Positions 1-6,170 of a DNA stretch of 20,966 nt are shown one piece after another. The stretch comes from AC-32 sp036265535. GTDB taxonomy: Bacteria; Actinomycetota; Thermoleophilia; Gaiellales; Gaiellaceae. The number at the start of each line of letters is the position of its first letter. Positions within the stretch are counted from its first letter, which is position 1. Location of the stretch: NCBI GenBank assembly GCA_036265535.1, contig DATAOV010000025.1:1-20966 (forward strand), written 5' to 3'. Below the pieces are notes generated by a model. That model saw nothing but the letters and a program-made list of their open reading frames with translations, had not been told where the DNA came from and searched no databases. Position numbers and translations under genes: made by a program.

Positions 1-1324
1 GCGTCAGGAACGAGTGGTCCTTCTCGAGCGCATCGAGCGCTTCGCCCAGCGACGCCGGGACCTGCGGCACGTCGGCCTCCTCCTCGAACAGGTCGAAGTC
101 GGCCGGCTTGCCCGGATCGAGCTCTTGCTCGACTCCGTCGAGCCCCGCCATGAGCATGGCCGCAAACGCGAGGTATGGGTTCGCCGCCGCGTCCGGGCAG
201 CGGAACTCGACGCGCTTGGCCTTCGGGGACTCCGAGTACATCGGGATCCGGATGCACGCCGAGCGGTTCCGCTGGGAGTAGACGAGGTTGACCGGCGCCT
301 CGTAGCCGGGAACGAGCCGGCGATACGAGTTCGTCGTCGGGGCGCAGAAGGCGAGCAGCGCCGGTGCGTGAGCCAGCAGTCCGCCGACGTACGAGCGCGC
401 GAGCTGCGACAGCCCGGCGTAGCCCGACTTGTCGGCCATCAGCGGCGTGCCCTCCTTCCAGAGGGACTGGTGGGTGTGCATACCCGAGCCGTTGTCGCCG
501 AAGAGCGGCTTCGGCATGAAGGTGACGGTCTTGCCCGCAGCGCGGGCGACGTTCTTGACCACGTACTTGTAGGTCATCACCTGGTCGCCCATCCGCGTCA
601 GCGGCTGGTAGCGGAGGTCGATCTCGCACTGCCCGCCCGAGGCCACCTCGTGGTGGTGGAACTCGCAGGGGATGCCGAGCCGCTCGAGGGCCAGCACCAT
701 GGCGCTGCGCAGATCGTGCAAGCTGTCGTGCGGTGCGGGCGGGAAGTAACCCTCTTTCGGCCGCACGGTGTAGCCGAGCCCCGGCTCGCCCGAGTTCCAG
801 TGGCCCTCGGCGGAGTCGATCGCGTAGTGCGAGCGGTGGTCGGCGAGCTCATAGGAGATCGAGTCGAGGACGAAGAACTCGCACTCGGGCCCGACGAAGG
901 CCGTGTCTGCGATGCCCGTCTCGTTCAGGTACTCCTCGGCCCTGCGGGCGATCTGCCTCGGGTCCTTGCCGTAGCCCTCGCGGGTGAGCGGGTCGGCGAT
1001 CTCGCAGATCAGCGAGAGGGTGGGCGCCTCGGTGAAGGGATCGAGCACGGCGCTCGCCGCGTCCGGCATCAGCAGCATGTCCGACTCCTCGATTCCCTGC
1101 CAGCCTCGGATCGAGGAGCCGTCGAAGCCGAGCCCCTCGTCGAATGCCGACTCGTCGAAGGCGGTGATCGGGAGCGTCACGTGCTGCCAGGTGCCGAGCA
1201 GGTCGCAGAACTTGAGGTCGACCATCTGCGCCTGCGTCTGGCCGGCCCATTCCAGCGTCTCCTTGGGCGCCGGCTTCTCCGCCGCGCCGTTCGCCAGGTA
1301 GTGCCTCGTCTCTTCCGCCGCCAT
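1..1324 (-). CDS. glnA: Glutamine synthetase, GSI-beta type (3' end outside window)
   Basis: Makes glutamine from glutamate, ammonia and ATP in the cytosol; central to nitrogen assimilation. I translated the minus strand directly: about 441 residues are visible and the C-terminal tail (some 25-30 residues by comparison with E. coli GlnA) is cut off. Visible motifs are GFDGSSIRGW and EESDM near the N-terminus, GPECEFFVLD, HHEVASGGQCEIDLRY, the ATP-binding FGDNGSGMHTHQSL, NSYRRLVPGYEAP, and RCPDAAANPYLAFAAMLMAGLDG. The stretch AIDSAEGHWNSG matches the insertion region of GSI-beta enzymes. At the adenylylation loop (E. coli NLYDLPPEE) this protein reads FDLFEEEADVPQ, with no tyrosine. Start ATG is preceded by GAAAGGAG six bases upstream. 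Its leader holds a terminator and hexaloop hairpins, annotated separately. Confidence 0.96.
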   Translation of the reverse strand, partial: MAAEETRHYLANGAAEKPAPKETLEWAGQTQAQMVDLKFCDLLGTWQHVTLPITAFDESAFDEGLGFDGSSIRGWQGIEESDMLLMPDAASAVLDPFTEAPTLSLICEIADPLTREGYGKDPRQIARRAEEYLNETGIADTAFVGPECEFFVLDSISYELADHRSHYAIDSAEGHWNSGEPGLGYTVRPKEGYFPPAPHDSLHDLRSAMVLALERLGIPCEFHHHEVASGGQCEIDLRYQPLTRMGDQVMTYKYVVKNVARAAGKTVTFMPKPLFGDNGSGMHTHQSLWKEGTPLMADKSGYAGLSQLARSYVGGLLAHAPALLAFCAPTTNSYRRLVPGYEAPVNLVYSQRNRSACIRIPMYSESPKAKRVEFRCPDAAANPYLAFAAMLMAGLDGVEQELDPGKPADFDLFEEEADVPQVPASLGEALDALEKDHSFLT

Positions 1325-1341
1325 GCTTCTCCTTTCGGACC

Positions 1342-1380
1342 AAAGAAAAAGGGCCCAGGACTTCTGAAGTCCTGAGGCCC
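1342..1380 (-). terminator. Intrinsic terminator inside the glnA leader (attenuator)
   Basis: On the minus strand bases 1380-1351 form a 13-bp stem with one bulged T (1375) and a CAG loop (1366-1364), followed by TTTTTCTTT (1350-1342). Only 17 bases separate the T-tract from the glnA ATG, and these contain the ribosome binding site. A promoter between terminator and gene is therefore not possible, so every glnA transcript started upstream must pass this hairpin. That makes it an attenuator rather than a plain terminator of the protease gene. Confidence 0.8.
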
Positions 1381-1411
1381 CAATGCCTCCGCGCCCGCCT
1401 TCCGCGGCGGG
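1374..1411 (-). ncRNA. Tandem hexaloop hairpins in the glnA leader (candidate ANTAR target RNA)
   Basis: Read on the minus strand. P1 has stem CCCGCC (1411-1406) with GGCGGG (1399-1394) around the six-base loop GCGGAA. After a four-base linker, P2 has stem GAGGC (1389-1385) with GCCTC (1378-1374) around the six-base loop ATTGGG. P2's loop has A at position 1 and G at position 4, as in the RNAs bound by EutV-type ANTAR proteins; P1's loop keeps G4 but has G at position 1. The 3' strand of P2 lies inside the 5' arm of the downstream terminator, so the two folds exclude each other. The structure is seen; the binding partner is inferred. Confidence 0.6.
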
Positions 1412-1421
1412 TGCTTCTACG

Positions 1422-1450
1422 AGCCTAGCCCAACTCGCGGACGGCGTCTA
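1422..1450 (-). promoter_or_regulatory. Putative sigma70-type promoter of the GSI-beta gene
   Basis: On the minus strand TAGACG (1450-1445) and TAGGCT (1427-1422) are separated by exactly 17 bases and fit relaxed -35 and -10 boxes of high-GC bacteria. Transcription would start near 1416, only a few bases before the first leader hairpin. The -35 box overlaps the TAG stop codon of the upstream protease gene. This is prediction by eye. Confidence 0.5.
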
Positions 1451-2251
1451 GCAGTGCCGCAGACGGGCGCACGCGAGTGAGATTGGAACGGCGAAGTTGA
1501 TGTTTTCACCACCGCCCGAGACGAGAACGCCTACGACGTGGCCCTGCTGGTCGAGCGCGGGACCTCCTGAGTTGCCAGGGTTCGCGGCCGCATCGGTCTG
1601 GATCGCGCGCGGCGTGACGCGGCTGACGATCCCCGTGGTGACGCTGCCGTACAGGCCATAGGGACTGCCGACGAGCAGCAGTTGATCGCCGGTGCGCGGC
1701 TTCCGACCGTGCGAGTTCTGCCACAGCGGCGCGGCGCCGGCAGGTCGACCCTCGATGCGGATGACCGCAAGATCGTGCTTCGGGTCGACCGCATTGATGT
1801 CACCGCTCCAGGAGCCTCCCTTGCGCGAGATCGTGACCCCGCTTCCGAGTTGCCCCTCGACGACGTGGTTTGCAGTCACGAGGTAGCTCGCGCCACCGTC
1901 GGTCCAGGCGACGAAGCCGCTGCCGAGCCCGTTCTCGGTCTGGACGGTGAACACGCTCCTGAGCACTCGCGAAGCCAGCGGGGCGATGCCCGTCTCTCGC
2001 CGCTTCAGGGTCTTCTCGGCGGAGCCGAGCCGCCCGGAGAGCGTGCTGTTGCGCTCCTCCAGCGCTTCTATCCGCCTCGCCAGGCTGTTCACCTCGGCGT
2101 TTCGCGCCGCGCGCTCCGCGTCCACCGCGCCGGTCTGGTGGACGTATACGAACGCGGAGACCGCCAGGGCGACCAGCGCCGCCAGCACGGCAATGGCGGC
2201 AACGGGCACTCGGTGGTTGGGACTGGCGTCCCAGGTCTCGTCGTAGGTCAA
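1448..2251 (-). CDS. Membrane-anchored trypsin-like serine protease (S1C/HtrA-like, no PDZ)
   Basis: 267 residues. A short cytoplasmic N-terminus is followed by one hydrophobic segment (about residues 16-36), then a polar, heptad-like stretch (about 42-88) that looks like a coiled coil, then a trypsin-fold protease domain facing outside. The catalytic triad is visible: His129 in TANHVVEG, Asp160 in KHDLAVI and Ser228 in NPGNSGGP. Unlike DegP/HtrA there is no PDZ domain, because the protein ends soon after INFAVPIS. Substrates cannot be told. The start is a TTG (MTYDET) with only a weak GGTGGAG upstream, so the exact start is uncertain. It lies between the broken ArsR-type gene and glnA in the same direction, 66 bases after the former. 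Confidence 0.85.
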   Translation of the reverse strand: MTYDETWDASPNHRVPVAAIAVLAALVALAVSAFVYVHQTGAVDAERAARNAEVNSLARRIEALEERNSTLSGRLGSAEKTLKRRETGIAPLASRVLRSVFTVQTENGLGSGFVAWTDGGASYLVTANHVVEGQLGSGVTISRKGGSWSGDINAVDPKHDLAVIRIEGRPAGAAPLWQNSHGRKPRTGDQLLLVGSPYGLYGSVTTGIVSRVTPRAIQTDAAANPGNSGGPALDQQGHVVGVLVSGGGENINFAVPISLACARLRHC

Positions 2252-2317
2252 GGCGGCAGGTCTCCACCCTCTCTATCGGCACCGACCCGGGCTTGGTGTA
2301 GCCCGCGCAAATTGCCC

Positions 2318-3422
2318 TCAGCGCGTCGGCCGCACGAACGCGAGCAATGTCGCCGAGAGCGCGACGAGCCGATCGGGGACGAGGCTGTAGAGGACGTAGT
2401 AGCCCTCGCGGCGGGACTCGAGCACCCCGGACCGGGCGAGCAGGCGCAGGTGCTTGGACAGGCCGGCCTCGCTCATCCCGACGAGCGGCGCGAGCTCCTG
2501 GGTCGAGCGCGGCCGCTCGGAGATCAGGGCGAGTACGCGTAGCCGGGTGTCGTCGCCGAGGGTGCGCAGGCCCTCGACGAGCTCGCCGGACGGGAGCGTC
2601 GGCGCCGCCTCCTCTCGCACGCTCCGGGGCGGGTAGATCAGCGAGACCGGGAACGGCGGGTCGCAATTGACGCGGAGGTGCGGCCAGACGAAGTAGCTCG
2701 GCGAGAGGACGAGCGGGTCCCGCGGTGACAGCGCGACCTCGTGCTCGTGTGGGATCTTGATCCAGGCCTGGCGCCGCTCGGGCTCGACCCGAAGGTGGGG
2801 CCGGAGCTCGGCGAGCAGCCCGAGCACGCCTTCCGCGGCGAGCCGCCCCCCGGCTTGCTTGACCGCCTCGACGAGCAGCGGCTCGATCGCCGGCCACTCC
2901 CCCTCGAAGGCCGCCTCCCAGTAGCGCTCAAGCAGGGAGCAGAAGCGCCTCCCGAGCTCGGCCGGGTCCTCGAAGATCAGATTTCGCCAGGGCCTCGCTC
3001 TCGGGTCCGAGGCGAGCGCAGGAGGCGAGCACGTGCCGGCGCACGTCGTCGCGCTCGAGCAGCGAGCTGTCGGGCGGCCAGGTGCCCTCGTGGTCGTAGA
3101 CCGGCCGCAAGAACTCGAAGGCCAGCGTCTCGGGCTCGAGGTCGTGGAGGAAGGCGAGCTCCTCCTCGAACTCGAGGAACTCCTCGTCGGGCCGCGGGAA
3201 GAGGAAGTCGGGAAAGTGGCCGACGTAGGCGAACCTGAAGGCCCTGATCTCCACCTTCAGCTTCGGGTCGAGCCTGCGCATCCGCCGCACCCACGCGTGC
3301 TGGAGCGGGTGGTGCCTCGGCGCGACGAGGACGTGGAGGCTGAGCACCGCCTCGACCACGGGCGAGTAGGCGAACGCGACCGATTCGCTCTCCTGTTCGG
3401 GCAGGACGAACCGGATCGCCAC
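2318..3422 (-). pseudogene. DUF5937/ArsR-type transcriptional regulator, frameshifted
   Basis: The two halves of one regulator are in different frames. Codons from GTG 3422 give the N-terminal DUF5937 region (MAIRFVLPEQ..., then SLHVLVAPRHHPLQHAWVRR). The other frame continues with LIFEDPAELGRRF, LLERYWEAAF and a C-terminal winged helix of ArsR type (LGDDTRLRVLALI, STQELAPLVGMSEAGLSKHLRLL, GYYVLYSL) to a TGA at 2318. Removing one A from the AAA at 2984-2982 (TTT on the plus strand) joins them as EALANLIFEDPAEL, giving about 367 residues, the expected full length. So this is either a sequencing or assembly error or a recent one-base insertion. The start is probably leaderless: TAGGGT (3434-3429) lies six bases before GTG. 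It is divergent from the ABC exporter, its likely target. Confidence 0.75.
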
Positions 3423-3469
3423 GTGCGGACCCTAACGGCGCCGAGGGCGGCCCGATCCTGGTCGCGAAA

Positions 3470-3498
3470 TTGCGAATCGGGGCCGGCGCAGGTACGGT
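3470..3498 (+). promoter_or_regulatory. Putative promoter of the ABC transporter/GNAT operon
   Basis: TTGCGA (3470-3475) and TACGGT (3493-3498) are 17 bases apart, placing a transcription start near 3505 and an approximately 90-base leader before the ATPase gene. The -35 box overlaps the imperfect inverted repeat TCGC-GAAATT-GCGA (3462-3475), a possible operator for the divergent ArsR-type regulator. Both are predictions by eye. Confidence 0.45.
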
Positions 3499-3597
3499 TG
3501 GCGACGTGCTGCTCGTCGGTTGACACCGGTTCCCGCGCGCGCCGCCCTTGCCGGAGGCGCGCCCTGTCCGTGTCCCTGCGAGTCGTCGGAGCAGCAC

Positions 3598-4383
3598 ATG
3601 AAAGCCCTCGAAGTTCACAATCTGCGTAAGGAGTTCGTCCGCCGAGAAGGACGCTCGCGCCGGCGCGTGGCCGCGCTCGGCGGCGTCACCTTCGACGTCG
3701 GTCGGGGCGAGTGTGTGGCCGTCCTCGGGCCGAACGGGTCCGGGAAGTCGACGCTCGTCCGCCTGCTCTCGACCCTACTGCTGCCGGACGGCGGCAGCGC
3801 CAGTGTCTTCGGGCACGATGCCGTGCGGGACACCCGCATGGTTCGGCGGCTCGTGAACCGCGTCTCGGTCGAGGCCTCGTTCTTCAAGAAGATGTCCGCG
3901 GTCGAGAACCTGAGCTATGCGGCCCGCTTCTACGGCCTGCGTCCCTCGCAGACGCGGGAGCGGATCCCGAAGATCCTCTCGCGGGTCGGCTTCCCGGAGG
4001 ACAGGCGCGCCGAGCCGATGGAGAACCTCTCGCGCGGCATGCAGCAGAAGGTGGCGCTCGCGCGCGCCCTGCTGACGGCGCCGATCCTGCTCTTGCTCGA
4101 CGAGCCGACCACGGGCCTCGACCCACGCTCGAAGCAGGAGGTGCAGGAGTTCATCCGGGAGGTGCGAGCCGAGCACGACGCGACCGTGCTGCTCTGCACG
4201 CACGACCTGGCCGAGGCCGAGGGCCTCGCCGACCGCGTCGGGATCCTCGACGGCGGTGCGCTGCTGTGCCTCGAGCCGGTCTCCGCGTTGAGGGCGCGGT
4301 ACAACGCCGAGACGCTCGAGGAGGCGTTCTTCGCCGCCAGTGGCCACACCTTCGAGAACGGCGCGGGCGGTGAGCACTCGTGA
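3598..4383 (+). CDS. ABC transporter ATP-binding protein (ABC-2 exporter type)
   Basis: 261 residues, a single nucleotide-binding domain of the drug/polysaccharide exporter class that works on the cytoplasmic face with the permease encoded next. Walker A GPNGSGKST is at residues 44-52, the signature LSRGMQQK at about 144, Walker B LLLLDEPTTGLD at about 164-175 and the switch histidine in CTHD near 202. ATG 3598 is chosen because GGAG lies six bases upstream and the homologous part begins there (MKALEVHNLRKEF); the frame is open further upstream, but that stretch has no family character. The stop overlaps the permease start (GTGA). The divergent ArsR-type gene suggests ligand- or metal-responsive export, but the substrate cannot be read from sequence. 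Confidence 0.93.
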   Translation: MKALEVHNLRKEFVRREGRSRRRVAALGGVTFDVGRGECVAVLGPNGSGKSTLVRLLSTLLLPDGGSASVFGHDAVRDTRMVRRLVNRVSVEASFFKKMSAVENLSYAARFYGLRPSQTRERIPKILSRVGFPEDRRAEPMENLSRGMQQKVALARALLTAPILLLLDEPTTGLDPRSKQEVQEFIREVRAEHDATVLLCTHDLAEAEGLADRVGILDGGALLCLEPVSALRARYNAETLEEAFFAASGHTFENGAGGEHS

Positions 4384-5213
4384 GGACGATGAGCCTCGCA
4401 CTCCGTCACGAGCTCGTCGGCCTGAGTGGCGTGATCGAGCGGAACGTCTACCTCGTCAAGCGTTATATCTGGTGGGACATCGCATTCTTCCTCTGGACGG
4501 TCGCGAACACGCTCACGATCGTCTTCATCGCCAAGGGCATCCCGGCGGTGGGCGGGAAGATCGACGTCGACCGCGTCACGACGATCCTGCTCGTTGGCGC
4601 CGTGATCTGGGCCTACCTCGGGATCATCTTCGAGATCCTCACCGAGACCGTGGCGTGGGAGCGCTGGGAGGGCACGATCGAGTACACGTTCATGGCGCCG
4701 CTCTCGCGCCCGGTCCACCTGCTCGGGATGGGCGTGTTCGCGGTCGGCTACGGCGTCGTGCGGGCCGTGCTGCTCTTTGGCGTGGTCGCGGCGTTCTTCA
4801 GCCTGCACCTGCCGGACGCAAACTACGCGGCCGCGCTCGTGCTGCTGATCGTGGCTTCGATCTCGTTCATCGGCATCGGGATGATGACGGCGGTCCTGCC
4901 GCTGATCTCGCCGGAGAAGGGCACGCAGCTCGGATTCGTCGCGCAGGGCCTCCTGCTCGTCGTCTCTGGTGTCTACTACCCGGTCTCGGTGCTGCCGGAC
5001 TGGATGCAGGCGCTGGCGAAGATCTCGCCGGCGACCTACGCACTGCGCGGCTGCCGCGCGGCCATCCTCGAGGGCGCGGGGCTGACCTCGCTCTGGAGCG
5101 ACATCTGGCCGCTGCTCGTGATCGGCGCCGTCTCGATCCCGCTCGGTCTGTGGGTGTTCCGGACGGGCGAGCGCTACGCGAAGAAGCACGGAAAGCTGAA
5201 GCGGTCGGGATGA
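4380..5213 (+). CDS. ABC-2 type transporter permease
   Basis: 277 residues with about six hydrophobic segments (roughly residues 35-55, 68-90, 118-140, 150-172, 180-205 and 245-262), the membrane half of the exporter whose ATPase gene overlaps it by four bases (GTGA). The conserved late-loop stretch SGVYYPVSVLPDWMQALAKISPATYALRG is typical of ABC-2 permeases. The start could be GTG 4380 (coupled) or ATG 4389; GTG gives the usual overlap but ATG begins MSLALRHE equally well. The C-terminus is strongly basic (KKHGKLKR) and probably cytoplasmic. It overlaps the next gene by ATGA. Confidence 0.92.
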   Translation: MRTMSLALRHELVGLSGVIERNVYLVKRYIWWDIAFFLWTVANTLTIVFIAKGIPAVGGKIDVDRVTTILLVGAVIWAYLGIIFEILTETVAWERWEGTIEYTFMAPLSRPVHLLGMGVFAVGYGVVRAVLLFGVVAAFFSLHLPDANYAAALVLLIVASISFIGIGMMTAVLPLISPEKGTQLGFVAQGLLLVVSGVYYPVSVLPDWMQALAKISPATYALRGCRAAILEGAGLTSLWSDIWPLLVIGAVSIPLGLWVFRTGERYAKKHGKLKRSG

Positions 5214-6109
5214 TCGAGATCCGGCCGGCAACGACCGATGCCGACCTGGAGGCGTGGATCCGGGTCCGCCGCGCCGTGCTTCCGGAGGAGTCCGCCGGGA
5301 CGGTCGAGGGCCTCCGCGCGCAGGAGGGTGAAGAGCGCGTCCTGCTGCTGGCCGAGCTCGACGATGAGCTCGCCGGCAGCGGGCTCGCCGACCGCTCCGA
5401 CATCCGCACCCGCTTCGGGTTGGCGCCTCGCGTGCTGCAGGAGTTTCGGCGGCGCGGGATCGGCACGGCACTGCTGCGCGAGCTCGCCGCGCATGCCGGT
5501 CGCTTCGACGTCGATGAGGTCTCCGCGCTCGTCGACGACGAGGGCTCGGCGGCCTTCGCGAAGCGCTTCGGCTTCCGCGAGGTCGACCGGCAGGTCGAGC
5601 AGGTGAAGACGCTAGGGGGCGAGAGCGCCGGCGAGTTCCCGGACGGGGTCGAGGTGACGACGGTCGCGGAGCGGCCCGAGCTTCTCGGCCAGGCGTATCC
5701 GCTCGCGACCGAGGGCTACGCCGACCTCGCCACCGACAGGCCGGTCGAGGTCTCGCTCGAGGACTGGTTGCGCGAGGAGGCGACCCTTCCCGGCGGCTCC
5801 TTCGTCGCGCTCGCGGGCGGCGAGATCGTCGGGTACTCGGGCCTGATGAGCCACGACAACCCGGGCGTCGCCGAGGACGGGTTGACCGTGGTGCGGCGCG
5901 ACTGGCGGCGACGCGGCCTGGCGCTCGCGCTCAAGCGGCTCGAGCTCGCGTGGGCCGCGGCCAACGGGATCCGCGAGATCGTGACCTGGACACAGCGCGG
6001 CAACGAGGGCATGCGGAGGCTGAACGAGCGGCTCGGCTACGAGTACCGCGCGGTCAGCCTGACGATGTGCGCTCCGCTGCCCCTCCCGCTAGACTCCGAG
6101 CGTTCGTGA
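5210..6109 (+). CDS. Tandem-domain GNAT acetyltransferase
   Basis: 299 residues with two GCN5-type N-acetyltransferase domains. In the N-terminal domain the acetyl-CoA motif is RRRGIGTALL followed by FAKRFGFREVDR. In the C-terminal domain it is RRDWRRRGLALALK, then the N-T/RGNEGMRRLNERLGYEYR pattern. Such double-GNAT proteins are common in actinobacteria; the acceptor could be an antibiotic, amino acid or small amine and is unknown. ATG 5210 overlaps the permease stop (ATGA), so translation is probably coupled. With the exporter the cluster may act in modification and export of a toxic compound, an inference from context only. Its stop codon lies within the leader hairpin of the next gene. 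Confidence 0.9.
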   Translation: MIEIRPATTDADLEAWIRVRRAVLPEESAGTVEGLRAQEGEERVLLLAELDDELAGSGLADRSDIRTRFGLAPRVLQEFRRRGIGTALLRELAAHAGRFDVDEVSALVDDEGSAAFAKRFGFREVDRQVEQVKTLGGESAGEFPDGVEVTTVAERPELLGQAYPLATEGYADLATDRPVEVSLEDWLREEATLPGGSFVALAGGEIVGYSGLMSHDNPGVAEDGLTVVRRDWRRRGLALALKRLELAWAAANGIREIVTWTQRGNEGMRRLNERLGYEYRAVSLTMCAPLPLPLDSERS

Positions 6110-6123
6110 GGCGACGGGGCCTC
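6097..6123 (+). ncRNA. Hexaloop hairpin in the second glnA leader (candidate ANTAR target RNA)
   Basis: GAGGC (6108-6112) pairs with GCCTC (6119-6123) around the six-base loop GACGGG, with G at loop position 4. The stem sequence is identical to that of P2 in the other glnA leader. Its 3' strand is the 5' end of the downstream terminator. A possible but weak upstream partner is the hexaloop AGCGTT (6099-6104, A1 and G4) closed by only two pairs (C6097-G6106, G6098-C6105). Longer pairing of that stem would compete with P2. P1 is therefore poorly supported here. Confidence 0.45.
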
Positions 6124-6157
6124 GGGCGCAGACGGCGTCCGGGGCTTTTGTGTTTTT
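6119..6157 (+). terminator. Intrinsic terminator inside the second glnA leader (attenuator)
   Basis: GCCTCGGGCGC (6119-6129) pairs along its whole length (11 bp, two G-T wobbles) with GCGTCCGGGGC (6135-6145) around AGACG, followed by TTTTGTGTTTTT. Thirteen bases later comes the GTG start, with the ribosome binding site in between. As no promoter fits downstream, transcripts of the gene must read through, which argues for regulated antitermination. Confidence 0.72.
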
Positions 6158-6170
6158 GAAGGGAGGACGA

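Noticed and set aside
14..1375. 453-codon open frame on the plus strand opposite glnA
   Set aside because: It is antisense to a clear glutamine synthetase, is rich in Arg, Val and Leu of the type produced by reading GC-rich codons backward, and has no family motif.
1351..1420. Glutamine riboswitch (cyanobacterial glnA motif) as explanation of the glnA leader
   Set aside because: I do not see the three-way junction and conserved core of that class; the leader is two tandem hairpins plus terminator instead.
1324..1448. The glnA leader hairpin being only the terminator of the protease gene
   Set aside because: No space for a glnA promoter between hairpin and start codon, and a -35/-10 pair lies before the hairpin, so glnA RNA must include it.
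3520..3525. Perfect TTGACA box upstream of the ABC ATPase gene
   Set aside because: No -10-like hexamer lies 16-18 bases downstream (CGCCCT at that point); TTGCGA/TACGGT upstream fits better.
3930..5471. 513-codon open frame on the minus strand across the ABC transporter and GNAT genes
   Set aside because: The plus strand holds intact ATPase, permease and GNAT motifs; the antisense frame is Arg/Ala/Asp low-complexity without motifs.
6150..6170. Earlier GTG start (6150) for the second glnA
   Set aside because: It falls in the terminator T-tract, lacks a ribosome site, and adds residues not seen in the family.
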